Source: Mesorhizobium sp. 65-26
Lineage (GTDB): Bacteria > Pseudomonadota > Alphaproteobacteria > Rhizobiales > Rhizobiaceae
DNA: 64,000 nt
Assembly: GCA_001899205.1 (NCBI GenBank)
Contig: MKVL01000042.1
Location: 1-64,000 of the forward strand
Direction: 5' to 3'
Shown here: positions 18,486 through 27,622 of the stretch, in pieces
How positions within the stretch are numbered: the first letter of the stretch is position 1
How the letters are laid out: every line of letters begins with the position of its first letter
Made by a program: the position numbers and the translations under genes
Notes under the pieces: model-generated
The model's database searches: none
Told to the model about the DNA's origin: nothing
What the model saw: the letters and a program-made list of their open reading frames with translations, nothing else

Positions 18486-20681
18486 ATGCGAAAGTTTCTG
18501 ACGGTCATTCTCTGGGCCTTGGGCTCGATGGCGGTGCTGGGCCTTGTGACTCTGCCGATCAGCCTGGACACCCAGCTGATAGCGGGCCTGTCCGTATTGA
18601 TCGCCATGATGATCCTTAAGCTCGTCAGGCCGGACGGAATCTGGCGACTGATCGCGCTCGCTTTCGGTACGGCGATCGTGATGCGCTACGTCTATTGGCG
18701 CACCACCAGCACGCTGCCGCCGTTGAACCAGCCCGAGAATTTCATACCCGGGTTCCTGCTCTACCTGGCGGAGCTGTACAGCGTCATGATGCTGGCGCTC
18801 AGCCTTTTCGTCGTCGCCCAGCCGCTGCCGCCACGGCCTTCCCGCGCGAATTCCAATGACAGGCATCCGACGGTGGACGTCTTCATTCCGACCTACAATG
18901 AAGAGCCCGAACTGCTTGCCAACACCATGGCCGCCGCGAAGGGCATGGACTATCCGCAAGACCGCGTAACGATTTGGCTGCTGGACGATGGCGGCACGGT
19001 TCAGAAGCGCAATTCGGAGAAGATAGCCGATGCGAACAAAGCCGAGCGCCGCCATGCCGAACTGCGGAAGCTGGCGGAGGATCTGGGCGTCCGCTACCTG
19101 ACGCGCGAGCGCAACGAACATGCCAAGGCCGGCAACATGAACAACGGCCTTCAGCATTCAACGGGCGAGTTGATTGCCGTGTTCGATGCTGACCACGCGC
19201 CGGCGCGCGATTTCCTCAAGGAAACCGTTGGCTATTTCGATGAGGATCCACGGCTGTTCCTGGTGCAGACGCCGCACTTCTTCCTCAATCCCGATCCGGT
19301 GGAGCGCAATCTGCGCACCTTCGAGAAGATGCCCTCGGAGAACGAGATGTTCTACGGCATCATCCAGCGCGGGCTGGACAAGTGGAACGCTTCCTTCTTC
19401 TGCGGCTCGGCGGCCGTCCTGCGGCGCCAGGCGTTGCTCGAGACGAACGGCTTCAGCGGTGTTTCCATCACCGAGGACTGCGAGACGGCGGTCGAACTGC
19501 ATTCGCGCGGGTGGAACAGCGTCTACGTCGACAAGCCGCTGATCGCAGGCCTGCAGCCGGCGACCTTCGCCAGCTTCATCGGCCAGCGCAGTCGGTGGGC
19601 GCAGGGCATGATGCAGATTCTGCGGTTCCGCTTTCCCCCGCTGAAGCGCGGCCTCTCGTTCCCGCAGCGCCTCTGCTACATGTCCTCGACGCTGTTCTGG
19701 CTGTTTCCGTTTCCGCGCACGATCTTTCTCTTCGCGCCGCTCTTCTACCTTTTCTTCGACCTGCAGATATTCACCGCCTCCGGCGGCGAGTTCATGGCCT
19801 ACACGCTCGCCTACATGATCGTGAACCTGATGATGCAGAACTACCTTTACGGCGCATTCCGCTGGCCGTGGGTATCCGAGCTTTACGAGTATGTGCAGAC
19901 GGTCCACCTGCTGCCGGCCGTGGTGTCCGTCATCCTCAATCCCAGCAAGCCCACCTTCAAGGTCACGGCCAAGGATGAATCGATAGACAAGAGCAGGCTC
20001 TCGGAGATCAGCCGGCCTTTCTTCGTCATCTTCGCGCTGCTTCTGGTGGGGGTGGCGATGACCGTCTACAAGGTCTACGCCGAGCCTTACAAGGCCGACG
20101 TCACGCTGGTGGTTGGCGGCTGGAACCTCCTCAACCTGATCATGGCGGGCTGTGCGCTCGGCGTCGTTTCCGAGCGTGGCGAGAAGGCCGCGACGCGGCG
20201 CGTGAAGGTCAGTCGTCGCTGTGATTTCGAATTGAACGGCAAATGGCTTCAGGCGACCATCGAAAACGTCTCCGCCAACGGCGCGCGCGTACAGGTGATC
20301 GACGCGGAGCTTGAGGATCTTGCGAAGGATGCCCGCGCGGGCATCCGGTTCAAAACCTTTGCTGTCGGCGCGGAAGGAATCCTTCCCGTCACCATCCGCA
20401 ACTTCGAGCGTACCAGCGATGGCATCGCGGTGGGCTGTCTCTACATGCCCGAGAAAGCGGAGCATCATCGGCTGGTGGCGGACCTCATCTTCGCCAACTC
20501 CAAGCAATGGGAGCAGTTCCAGCTCTCGCGACGCGGCAATCCGGGGCTGCTTCGCGGAACGGCGTGGTTCCTGCGGCTCGCGATCTTTCAGACCTACCGT
20601 GGACTTGTCTATCTGTTGCGGGATTGGCGCGGTACCGGGCGGATCGCACCCGTAGCCCAAACCACGGGGCAGCGCTCATGA
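18486..20681 (+). CDS. bcsA: Cellulose synthase catalytic subunit BcsA (UDP-forming)
   Basis: A 731-residue inner-membrane GT2 glycosyltransferase polymerising UDP-glucose into beta-1,4-glucan. Family residues are all present: DDG at 167-169, the DxD motif in FDADHA (234-236), TED at 329-331 and QRSRW at 367-371. The FKVT gating-loop motif lies at 491-494. Hydrophobic segments flank the catalytic domain (about 8-70, 87-112, 400-465, 510-560). A C-terminal PilZ domain carries the SRRCD and NVSANG motifs at 576-599, so activity is expected to be activated by cyclic di-GMP. Its last codons overlap bcsB by ATGA, indicating translational coupling. Confidence 0.96.
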   Translation: MRKFLTVILWALGSMAVLGLVTLPISLDTQLIAGLSVLIAMMILKLVRPDGIWRLIALAFGTAIVMRYVYWRTTSTLPPLNQPENFIPGFLLYLAELYSVMMLALSLFVVAQPLPPRPSRANSNDRHPTVDVFIPTYNEEPELLANTMAAAKGMDYPQDRVTIWLLDDGGTVQKRNSEKIADANKAERRHAELRKLAEDLGVRYLTRERNEHAKAGNMNNGLQHSTGELIAVFDADHAPARDFLKETVGYFDEDPRLFLVQTPHFFLNPDPVERNLRTFEKMPSENEMFYGIIQRGLDKWNASFFCGSAAVLRRQALLETNGFSGVSITEDCETAVELHSRGWNSVYVDKPLIAGLQPATFASFIGQRSRWAQGMMQILRFRFPPLKRGLSFPQRLCYMSSTLFWLFPFPRTIFLFAPLFYLFFDLQIFTASGGEFMAYTLAYMIVNLMMQNYLYGAFRWPWVSELYEYVQTVHLLPAVVSVILNPSKPTFKVTAKDESIDKSRLSEISRPFFVIFALLLVGVAMTVYKVYAEPYKADVTLVVGGWNLLNLIMAGCALGVVSERGEKAATRRVKVSRRCDFELNGKWLQATIENVSANGARVQVIDAELEDLAKDARAGIRFKTFAVGAEGILPVTIRNFERTSDGIAVGCLYMPEKAEHHRLVADLIFANSKQWEQFQLSRRGNPGLLRGTAWFLRLAIFQTYRGLVYLLRDWRGTGRIAPVAQTTGQRS

Positions 20682-23089
20682 TCGTCCGTGGGGTGCTCGC
20701 CGTTCTTCTGCTGGCGACGTCGTCGGCCTTCGCGGATGCACCGTCTCCCTTCAATATGTCCACCGAGAAGCCGGCCGCGGCGCCCGCGCAACCCGAACCC
20801 GGGTCTGCGACGGTCCAGCCCGCGCCGGCTCCTGGAGCGACCAAGCCCGCGCCGGCCCCCGCCGCTCAGCCCGCGCAAACCCCTGCCGCGCCAGCGCCGG
20901 CGAGTGCGCAGCCGGCGGTGGTTGCCGCGCAACCAACGCCGACCCAGGCAATCAGCAGGCGATACCTTCTGCCTTTTGAGAACATGGTGTTCTCGGGAGA
21001 GTCTACCCAGCGCGCCTGGACGCTCTATCTGACCCCCGAGCAGGCTTCGTCACGGGCGTCGCTCAACCTAGGCTACCAGAACGCTGTGATCGTCGCCCCT
21101 GAATCCTCACGGCTTCGGCTGACGATCAACGGCAAGGCGGTAGTCGATATTCCTATTGCGTCTTCCGACAACCCTTCAGCTCTCAAGTTTCCGGTTCCCG
21201 CCGGCCTGCTTCATGCGGGAATGAATGAAGTCGCCGTGAGCGCGGTCCAGCGGCACCGAACCGACTGCACCATCGAATCGACGTACGAGTTGTGGACGCA
21301 GATCGATTCGGCCTCGACGTATCTTTCCTTCGAGGACCCCGAGGCCGGCCGGTGGAGGCGGATAGAGGACGTCCGCGCGATCGGGGCCGACGCCAAGGGC
21401 TCGACGACGTTCAACCTGATCGTGCCGGCGATGGAGCAGACGGGCTCGGCCGCCCCATTGGTGCGGCTCGCCGAGGCGCTGGCTCTCATGGCCAACATGC
21501 CGAACCAGTCCTTCGAAATTTCGGAGCAGGCACGCGGCATGCCCCGCCCGGGCGCGGTGAATGTCGTTGTCGGCTCGGCTTCGGAAATCGCCGAAAAGCT
21601 GGAAAAGCTGCCAGAGGGCGCGCAGGTGTCTCCGACATCCGCCATCGTGGACGATCCGAAGCTCGGCCCCTCCACGGTCGTCATCACGGGTCCGAATTGG
21701 CAGGCTGTCGAGCAGGCGATCGAGGATATAGCGCGGCCGGTCGATCGACCGGTGGCCAGCCAGCGGGTTGTGCTTGCCACGCGCAACTGGCGATTGCCCG
21801 AGACGCCGATGGTCCTCGCCGCAAGGCATTTGAAGTTCTCTGACCTCGGCGTCAGCACGCAGGAGTTTTCCGGCCGCCGATTGCGGACGGAGTTCAACGT
21901 GGGAATCCCTTCTGATTTCTACGCCAACGCCTATGGCCAGGCGATGATCCTGCTCGACGCGGCCTACTCGCAGGACGTCCTGCCGGGCAGCCACATAGAC
22001 ATATACGTCAACGACAACATCGCCGCGACAGTGCCGATCACCACATCGGGCGGCGAGATATTGCGGCACCTGCCGATCAAAGTGACCATGCGCCACTTCC
22101 GGCCTGGCGATAACAGCGTTGCCATCGAGGCAGTCCTGCTTACGCAGGCGGATGCGACCTGCGCGCCGGGCGCAACCGGACTGCAGGACAAGCGCTTCGT
22201 GCTTTTCGACAGCTCGGAGCTGGTGATGCCCGACTTCGCGCGGATCGGCCGTACGCCAAACCTGTCGGCCGTCAGCGGTACCGGCTTCCCCTATAATCGT
22301 GCGGACTATTCCTTGCCCCTGATCTTCGAGCGCACCCAGCCGGAAGCAATGTCGGCGGCAACGACCCTGATGGCGCAGATGTCGGTGGCGGCGGGAAGGC
22401 TGATCCCGGTGGACACGGCGGTTTCGCCAGCGGCGGTGATGGACAGGAACGCCGTATTCGTCGGAGCGATCCCCACCGTACCATCCGCTGTGCTCGCCGA
22501 ACTCGGCATCACGTCGAACGTTGCTTCGAAGTGGGGCGAGGCGGTCGCGTCAAATCAACCCAATACGGACACCACCTTCGATGAATGGCGGCAAAAACTC
22601 CGGGGTTCCGGCTGGCGAGGGCAGGTCAGTTCCTTCGAGGACTGGATGAACCGGACGTTCAACATCTCGATGAACAGCTTCCGCCTGCTGCCGGGTCGCG
22701 ATCCGGACTTCACGCCGAGCAATGGCTCGACGCTGCTCGTCGCGCAGAAGAAGAGCCCGACCGGGGAAGGAAGCTGGACCCTGGTGACGGCGCCGAGCCC
22801 GGCGACGCTGCAGCAAGGCATGCGCACCCTTGCCCAGCAGGATGTCTGGCGTCAGTTGGGAGGACGAATCGCGACGATTGACGGCGCGAGCAGCAAGGTC
22901 GCGCAGGTTCCGGTCTCCTCGTTCGAGTTCGTGGAGACCGAACCGTTCTCGCTGCAGAATTACCGCCTCATCATCGCAAACTGGCTATCGGCGAATGCGT
23001 TGGCCTATGCGCTGGTGCTGATCTGCCTTTCCATCGCCCTCGGGCTGGCCACCGCGCGCCTGCTCGGATCGTTGGGGCGCAAACAGTGA
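20678..23089 (+). CDS. bcsB: Cellulose synthase regulatory/periplasmic subunit BcsB
   Basis: An 803-residue periplasmic partner of BcsA that guides the nascent glucan and is anchored by a single C-terminal helix (about residues 770-795, LAYALVLICLSIALGLATA). It has a cleavable signal ending near SSAFADA, a Pro/Ala/Gln-rich linker at about 30-85, and then the paired carbohydrate-binding/flavodoxin-like region of the family (RYLLPFENMVFSGE; VAVSAVQRHRTDC). Homologues are often annotated as cyclic-di-GMP-binding, though the PilZ site is in BcsA. The start overlaps the bcsA stop as ATGA and the stop overlaps the bcsZ start as GTGA. Confidence 0.93.
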   Translation: MIVRGVLAVLLLATSSAFADAPSPFNMSTEKPAAAPAQPEPGSATVQPAPAPGATKPAPAPAAQPAQTPAAPAPASAQPAVVAAQPTPTQAISRRYLLPFENMVFSGESTQRAWTLYLTPEQASSRASLNLGYQNAVIVAPESSRLRLTINGKAVVDIPIASSDNPSALKFPVPAGLLHAGMNEVAVSAVQRHRTDCTIESTYELWTQIDSASTYLSFEDPEAGRWRRIEDVRAIGADAKGSTTFNLIVPAMEQTGSAAPLVRLAEALALMANMPNQSFEISEQARGMPRPGAVNVVVGSASEIAEKLEKLPEGAQVSPTSAIVDDPKLGPSTVVITGPNWQAVEQAIEDIARPVDRPVASQRVVLATRNWRLPETPMVLAARHLKFSDLGVSTQEFSGRRLRTEFNVGIPSDFYANAYGQAMILLDAAYSQDVLPGSHIDIYVNDNIAATVPITTSGGEILRHLPIKVTMRHFRPGDNSVAIEAVLLTQADATCAPGATGLQDKRFVLFDSSELVMPDFARIGRTPNLSAVSGTGFPYNRADYSLPLIFERTQPEAMSAATTLMAQMSVAAGRLIPVDTAVSPAAVMDRNAVFVGAIPTVPSAVLAELGITSNVASKWGEAVASNQPNTDTTFDEWRQKLRGSGWRGQVSSFEDWMNRTFNISMNSFRLLPGRDPDFTPSNGSTLLVAQKKSPTGEGSWTLVTAPSPATLQQGMRTLAQQDVWRQLGGRIATIDGASSKVAQVPVSSFEFVETEPFSLQNYRLIIANWLSANALAYALVLICLSIALGLATARLLGSLGRKQ

Positions 23090-24144
23090 GACGCTTCGCG
23101 GCGATACTGTTCTGGCTGTGCAGCGCGGTCCTCGCGGCGACCGCCGCGTCGACGCCGGCGGGGGCGGAGGCGACGGTGCAGCCGTCCGAATGGAACCTCT
23201 ACAAGGCAAGGTTCCTCGACCCGGCCGGGCGAATCGTCGACAATGCGAACGGAAATATCAGTCATAGCGAGGGCCAGGGGTACGGACTGCTGCTTTCGTA
23301 TCTTGCCGATGATCGCGGCGACTTCGACCGCATCTGGTCGTTTACGCGCACCGAGATGCTCGTGCGCAACGATGGTCTGGCGGCGTGGAAATGGGACCCT
23401 TTGGCAAAGCCGCATGTCAGCGACACCAACAATGCGACGGATGGCGATCTGCTCATGGCCTACAGCCTGTCGCTCGCCGGTGCCGCATGGCACCGCCCCG
23501 ACCTGACCTCGGCGGCATCGGCCATGGCGATCGCCATATTGGCATCCGACGTCGAACGGGCAGGGGGCCTCCTGCTGCTTAAGCCTGGAAGCGTCGGCTT
23601 TGGCGCGAAGGACAGGAAAGACGGTCCTGTCGTCAATCCCTCCTATTGGGTATTCGAGGCATTCCCGGTGCTTGCCGCGCAGGTCCCCGATCAGACCTGG
23701 TCGCGCCTCGACGAGGATGGCCGCAAGCTGATCGCGACTGCGATGGGTATCGGCAAGGCCGGCCTGCCGCCTGACTGGGTGTCGCTGAGGGCCAAGCCCA
23801 GCACCGCGGGAGACCTCTCGAACGACTTCGGCTACAACGCCCTGCGCGTGCCGCTGTATCTTCTTCGCTCAGGCAACGCCGATGGGTCGTTGCTGCGGAC
23901 CCTGCGCCAGCGCATGGCCGACGAGGACGGGAACCTGCTGGTCGTGGATATTTCCAGCGGCGAGAAGCGAGAGGCGCTGTCCGACCCCGGTTACAGGATC
24001 ATCCCCGCCCTGATTGCCTGCGCCCTGGATGGCCGCAAGCTCGCCGACGACCTGAAGAGTTTTTCGCCGACGGACTATTACCCTTCGACGTTGCACCTGC
24101 TGGCATTGTCATACGCCCGCCGTCGGCACGCGGAGTGCCTATGA
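23086..24144 (+). CDS. bcsZ: Periplasmic endoglucanase BcsZ (GH8)
   Basis: A 352-residue glycoside hydrolase family 8 cellulase that trims beta-1,4-glucan during synthesis. The signal peptide covers about residues 1-27 (LFWLCSAVLAATAAS). The general-acid Glu62 sits in the GH8 motif SHSEGQGYG. Acidic residues in NNATDGDLLMAYSL (118-121) and the C-terminal PSTLHLLALSYARR helix match the family's (alpha/alpha)6 barrel. It starts at a GTG overlapping the bcsB stop. The corresponding Agrobacterium gene is celC; cellulose production usually depends on a controlled level of this enzyme. Confidence 0.93.
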   Translation: MRRFAAILFWLCSAVLAATAASTPAGAEATVQPSEWNLYKARFLDPAGRIVDNANGNISHSEGQGYGLLLSYLADDRGDFDRIWSFTRTEMLVRNDGLAAWKWDPLAKPHVSDTNNATDGDLLMAYSLSLAGAAWHRPDLTSAASAMAIAILASDVERAGGLLLLKPGSVGFGAKDRKDGPVVNPSYWVFEAFPVLAAQVPDQTWSRLDEDGRKLIATAMGIGKAGLPPDWVSLRAKPSTAGDLSNDFGYNALRVPLYLLRSGNADGSLLRTLRQRMADEDGNLLVVDISSGEKREALSDPGYRIIPALIACALDGRKLADDLKSFSPTDYYPSTLHLLALSYARRRHAECL

Positions 24145-26345
24145 GAGCGACAGTGTTCATCGGAGCTGGCACCTTGCTGCTTGGCGGGTTCGCGGCGAGC
24201 CAGGCGGGCTATCTCGATTGGGTGTGGCCGCAGGGTTCCGGCACCAGGCTGGTCGCGGACAACATGACGGCGCAGTTGCAGGATACGGCGCCAAGCCAAC
24301 CAGCCGCAGGCACGCCATCCTCCGCCGGTCCGGCGTCCCAGCCCGTGCCGTCCGCCGCCACCGCGCTGCCTCGGAACACCGTGAAGGTCGATGAGAGCGC
24401 GCTACGCTACTTCGCGGCCAAGGGCGACACAAAGCGCCTGGATGCTGAAATCGCCAGGCTGCGCGCGCTCTATCCGCAATGGACGCCGCCGGCCAATCCG
24501 CTGGCAGTCGAAAACACCGACGACCCGCAGCTGGACGCGATGTGGAAGCTCTACTCGGACGGGAAACTCACCGAGCTGCGCAAGGCCATAGCGGATCGCC
24601 AGACCGCTGAACCAGGATGGCAGGCGCCAGCGGACCTGCTGGACCGGCTGGCGGTCGCGGAATCGCGCGAGCAGCTCGTCAACGCATCGAACCTCAAGCA
24701 ATACGACGCCGTCATCCGCATCGGTTCGGTGACGCCGAGCCTGCTGACCTGCGGCGATGTGGATGTCCTATGGCGCGTGGCCGAGGCATTCGCCAGGACG
24801 CAGAGACCCGATCGCGCGAAGGATGCCTACGGCTACATCCTGAAGAACTGCGACAATCCCCAGGAGCGGGTGGCTACGCTGCAGAAAGCGCTGCCGCTGC
24901 TGGCGCGGGCACCCATTGACGACCTTCTGGCGATGGAGCGCAAAGGCGCCGACGGCAAGGGAGAGTTCGATTCCATACGGGGTGATATCGCGCGCCAAAG
25001 CATGGCGAACGCCGATGCCGATTCCAAGCTGACGGTCGCGGACGGTGACATTGCCCGCGTGCAGAAGCTTGCCAGCGACGGTGGCCTGGTGTCCGACGAC
25101 CTGCTGCTGGGATGGTACTATGTCCGTCGTGACAAGGCGCAGGACGCCGAAACCTGGTTCCGCAAGGCGCATGACAAGGAAGACACGGCCGACACGGCCG
25201 AGGGGCTTGCCCTTGCGCTGGTCAACCTCGGCCGACCCGCCGATGCTGAGGATGTGCTCTACAAATGGCGCGAGACCAGTGATGATGTCCGCAAGGTCTA
25301 TCTCGCCGCGGTGGCGAACCTGCTCGCGATCACGCCGCCGCCACCACTCGACCCCGTGGTGCTCCAGCGCATGTCGCAGGAGGTTGCCGGCGCCAAGGAT
25401 GCCGCATCGGCGCAGCAGTTCGGCTGGTACGCGGACTCGCTGAACCAGGTCCAGACGGCGGCGCAGTGGTTCCAGCTCGCGCTCGACTGGAAGCCGGACG
25501 ACGAGCCGTCCGCCTACGGCCTTGCCCTGGCGCTGTGGAAGCTCGGCGACAAGGCCGGGGTGAAGCAGATCCAGACTGCATGGGCAGGCCGGTCGGAACG
25601 GATTCCCACCGTCGGCCTGCCGAGTGTCGAAACGTCGGCGCTGGGCAACCGTATGGTCATTCGGCAGCCGCCGACCCGCGATGCCGCTCCCCAATCGCAG
25701 ACATACGTCTCACCCCAGCCGCAAACCTATGTCGCGCCCCAGCCGCAGATATATGCCGAGCCGGCGCCCGCCGCCGGTCCCGCGCAGGCCGAGCGGCAAG
25801 CGGAGCGGCCGGCCGCGCGACCGCGTCGCGCTGCGGCGCCAAGCGGCTGTTCCTCGACGCTCGATCCCGCGGGCCTTGCGCCGGAACAGGCCCTTACCCG
25901 CGGCTGGTGCCTGATGCAGGCCAATCGCCCGATCGAGGCTGCCGCTGCCTTCGATGTCGCCTTGCGGGGGACCGGCAAGACACAGTCCGACGCGGCCTAT
26001 GGGCAAAGCCTGGCCTATATGCGAGCGGGCCTCACCGACATGGCTGCCGTCTCCGCGACCAAGGCGCCGCTGGACTCCAATCGCCGGATCGAGATCAAGA
26101 CGGCTCTGCTGGAGTCGCAGGCGACGACGGCTTATAATCGCGGGCGCTACAACGAGGCGATCCTTGCCTTGGACGAGCGCTCGCGCATTGCACCGGAACG
26201 CACCGGGCTGATGGTGTTGCGCGCCTACGCCTATCTGCGACTGAAACGATACGACGACGCCGAGCAGTTGTTCAGGGCGGCAGCCGCTACCGGCAGCCAC
26301 GATGCCCTCGTCGGCCTCAATTCGGTCCTGGAGGCCAAGCGTTAG
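24141..26345 (+). CDS. TPR-repeat protein ending the cellulose operon (BcsK-like)
   Basis: A 734-residue Ala-rich protein with an N-terminal signal anchor (about 5-22), TPR/Sel1-like helical repeats over much of the length (for example TWFRKAHDKEDTADTAEGLA, FQLALDWKPDDEPSAYGLA), a Pro/Gln linker with three near-identical 8-residue units (about residues 520-542) and a second TPR block to the end. It occupies the position of the E. coli bcsC gene but has no outer-membrane beta-barrel, so it corresponds at most to the periplasmic scaffold. I recall such proteins called BcsK in type III cellulose operons; I am not certain enough to assign the symbol. Start overlaps bcsZ by ATGA. Confidence 0.8.
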   Translation: MRATVFIGAGTLLLGGFAASQAGYLDWVWPQGSGTRLVADNMTAQLQDTAPSQPAAGTPSSAGPASQPVPSAATALPRNTVKVDESALRYFAAKGDTKRLDAEIARLRALYPQWTPPANPLAVENTDDPQLDAMWKLYSDGKLTELRKAIADRQTAEPGWQAPADLLDRLAVAESREQLVNASNLKQYDAVIRIGSVTPSLLTCGDVDVLWRVAEAFARTQRPDRAKDAYGYILKNCDNPQERVATLQKALPLLARAPIDDLLAMERKGADGKGEFDSIRGDIARQSMANADADSKLTVADGDIARVQKLASDGGLVSDDLLLGWYYVRRDKAQDAETWFRKAHDKEDTADTAEGLALALVNLGRPADAEDVLYKWRETSDDVRKVYLAAVANLLAITPPPPLDPVVLQRMSQEVAGAKDAASAQQFGWYADSLNQVQTAAQWFQLALDWKPDDEPSAYGLALALWKLGDKAGVKQIQTAWAGRSERIPTVGLPSVETSALGNRMVIRQPPTRDAAPQSQTYVSPQPQTYVAPQPQIYAEPAPAAGPAQAERQAERPAARPRRAAAPSGCSSTLDPAGLAPEQALTRGWCLMQANRPIEAAAAFDVALRGTGKTQSDAAYGQSLAYMRAGLTDMAAVSATKAPLDSNRRIEIKTALLESQATTAYNRGRYNEAILALDERSRIAPERTGLMVLRAYAYLRLKRYDDAEQLFRAAAATGSHDALVGLNSVLEAKR

Positions 26346-26527
26346 CCTTGGCCGGCTCTGGCTTCAGGAAACCGCCAGGCAAGTCGCAACGACTGGAATA
26401 CGCCAATAGCGCGTCATGCTTGCACCGAACACGCAACTGACGCGGAGGCGATCACGCTTAGGTGTGGCCGCTTTCCATTGACCTTGCTTCCGATGAAGAT
26501 GGCCTATGGCGATTGGAGGGAGACATC

Positions 26528-26884
26528 ATGATCATTCGCTTCTGGCGGGCCTTCGCCGGCTCCGATGACGTGCTGGACGCCTATGCGGATCATCTGCGGC
26601 GCACCACCTTTGTCGAGATGGCCGAGCTTCCCGGCCATCTCGGCGCGACCATGGCGCGCAAGGTGAGGGGAACCGACAACGAGCTGGTCGTGATGAGCTT
26701 CTGGGAGGACATGGGTTCCGCGGGGCATTTCGTCAAAGGCGATTTCGACGACGCCGTCGTCAAGCCGAGCACCCAGAAGCTGCTCAAATCCTTCGATCTG
26801 AAGGTAGAGTATTTCGAAACGCTGGTCTCGACCGGTGTCGTCGGCGGTCATGATCGGCCGGCACCTTCGCGGAAAGAGATCTGA
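26528..26884 (+). CDS. Antibiotic biosynthesis monooxygenase (ABM)-fold protein
   Basis: A 118-residue protein with the ABM ferredoxin-like pattern: MIIRFWRAFAGS..., an amphipathic helix (VLDAYADHLRRT), strand LGATMARKVRG, strand NELVVMSFWEDMGSAGHF and a long C-terminal strand. The motif VMSFWEDM resembles the conserved xxxWxsxea box of the family. Such proteins range from heme-degrading enzymes to stress proteins, so the substrate cannot be told. A good Shine-Dalgarno (GGAGGGAG) precedes the ATG. It stands alone between the cellulose operon and the redox/signalling block. Confidence 0.7.
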   Translation: MIIRFWRAFAGSDDVLDAYADHLRRTTFVEMAELPGHLGATMARKVRGTDNELVVMSFWEDMGSAGHFVKGDFDDAVVKPSTQKLLKSFDLKVEYFETLVSTGVVGGHDRPAPSRKEI

Positions 26885-26890
26885 AGATCA

Positions 26891-27088
26891 CGCACTTTCG
26901 GCGAAGCACCTCGTTGGTTCCCACGATCTCCTGTCGGCGCGGTTGCCATTGCAATTCCGCATACGCCTGTAGCGCGCTGGTTCGCTTTCGTACCGCTGCC
27001 GCTTCTCGGATTGCTCGCCATAACCGTGTGCTACGTGCTTGTTTCCGAGATCACCAAACATTGGCTCTTCGACCCGGGGAAAGGCTGA
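26891..27088 (+). pseudogene. Decayed C-terminal fragment of a Mg2+-importing P-type ATPase (MgtA/MgtB-like)
   Basis: In the frame ending at the TGA 27086-27088 the translation reads ...VAIAIPHTPVARWFAFVPL then PLLGLLAITVCYVLVSEITK then HWLF. This matches the last two transmembrane helices and basic tail of MgtA-type Mg2+ P-type ATPases (pattern AIxPYTPxxxxxGFVPLP...ELxKRxx). The frame is closed by a TGA at 26882, there is no start codon, and the segment RTFGEAPRWFPRSP looks shifted or deleted relative to the family. The catalytic domains are missing from the window, so this is a remnant. The rest of 26885-27292 contains only the promoter and direct repeats of the next operon. Confidence 0.55.
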
Positions 27089-27248
27089 CAGGACTGGCGG
27101 CGGGCAAGCACCTGGGTCGGAACCCGCCAGCAGCCAAATCGCCGGAGATTGCACGTTGATGAGATGGTAAGGGGGGCATGGAGTGGCCAGTTCGCTGAAC
27201 CCAGGCCGGTTTTCTGATAGAGGACGTGGCTGGTGCCTTCCGGACGTT

Positions 27249-27270
27249 ACTGACAGCGGACTGACAGCCT
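27249..27270 (+). promoter_or_regulatory. Tandem 11-bp direct repeat, probable response-regulator site
   Basis: Two adjacent copies of ACTGACAGC(G/C)(G/T), phased exactly 11 bp apart, lie 23-44 bp before the PepSY start codon. OmpR/PhoB-family regulators bind head-to-tail half-sites with one-helical-turn spacing, and the operon encodes such a regulator, so autoregulation is the natural reading. The same CTGACAG half-site recurs upstream of the convergent flavin operon. Confidence 0.55.
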
Positions 27271-27292
27271 CTGTGTGCGAGATGCCTGGTCG

Positions 27293-27622
27293 ATGAGAGT
27301 AGATATCCTGCGCCCCGTTGTGGCTGGCCTTGTCGTGCTTGCCGTCTTGCAGCCGCTCGCGACGCGTGCGGGCGAGGACGATGACGGCGATCACGATCGG
27401 GCAAGGGACCTTTACGAGCATGGCCAGATCAAGGGTCTAGCCAGAATACTGGATATGGTGCGCGCCAAGAGTCCGGGCGACGTTGTCGGTGTCGACCTTG
27501 TGCGCCTGGAAGACAGGTGGATCTATCGCTTGCAGGTGATCGGCGGCGACGGCCGCCGCAGGATTGTCGATGTCGATGCCGGAGCCGGCGTCATCGTCAG
27601 CGGCGGAGGCGCCAACGAATGA
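27293..27622 (+). CDS. Small secreted PepSY-domain protein
   Basis: A 109-residue protein with a signal peptide (hydrophobic 8-23, cleavage near TRAGEDDD), an acidic DDDGDHD stretch and one PepSY domain: helix DLYEHGQIKGLARILDMVRAKSPG, then strands DVVGVDLVRLEDRWIYRLQVIG and RRRIVDVDAGAGVIVS. PepSY proteins of this size commonly precede two-component systems and are thought to modulate a sensor or protease in the periplasm. The acidic patch could bind divalent cations (inference). The stop overlaps the next gene by ATGA, so it is translationally coupled to the regulator. Confidence 0.85.
   Translation: MRVDILRPVVAGLVVLAVLQPLATRAGEDDDGDHDRARDLYEHGQIKGLARILDMVRAKSPGDVVGVDLVRLEDRWIYRLQVIGGDGRRRIVDVDAGAGVIVSGGGANE

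Noticed and set aside
26888-27421. 177-codon minus-strand frame over the TCS promoter
   Set aside because: Composition is random, and the plus strand contains the PepSY gene, the direct repeat and the ATPase remnant.
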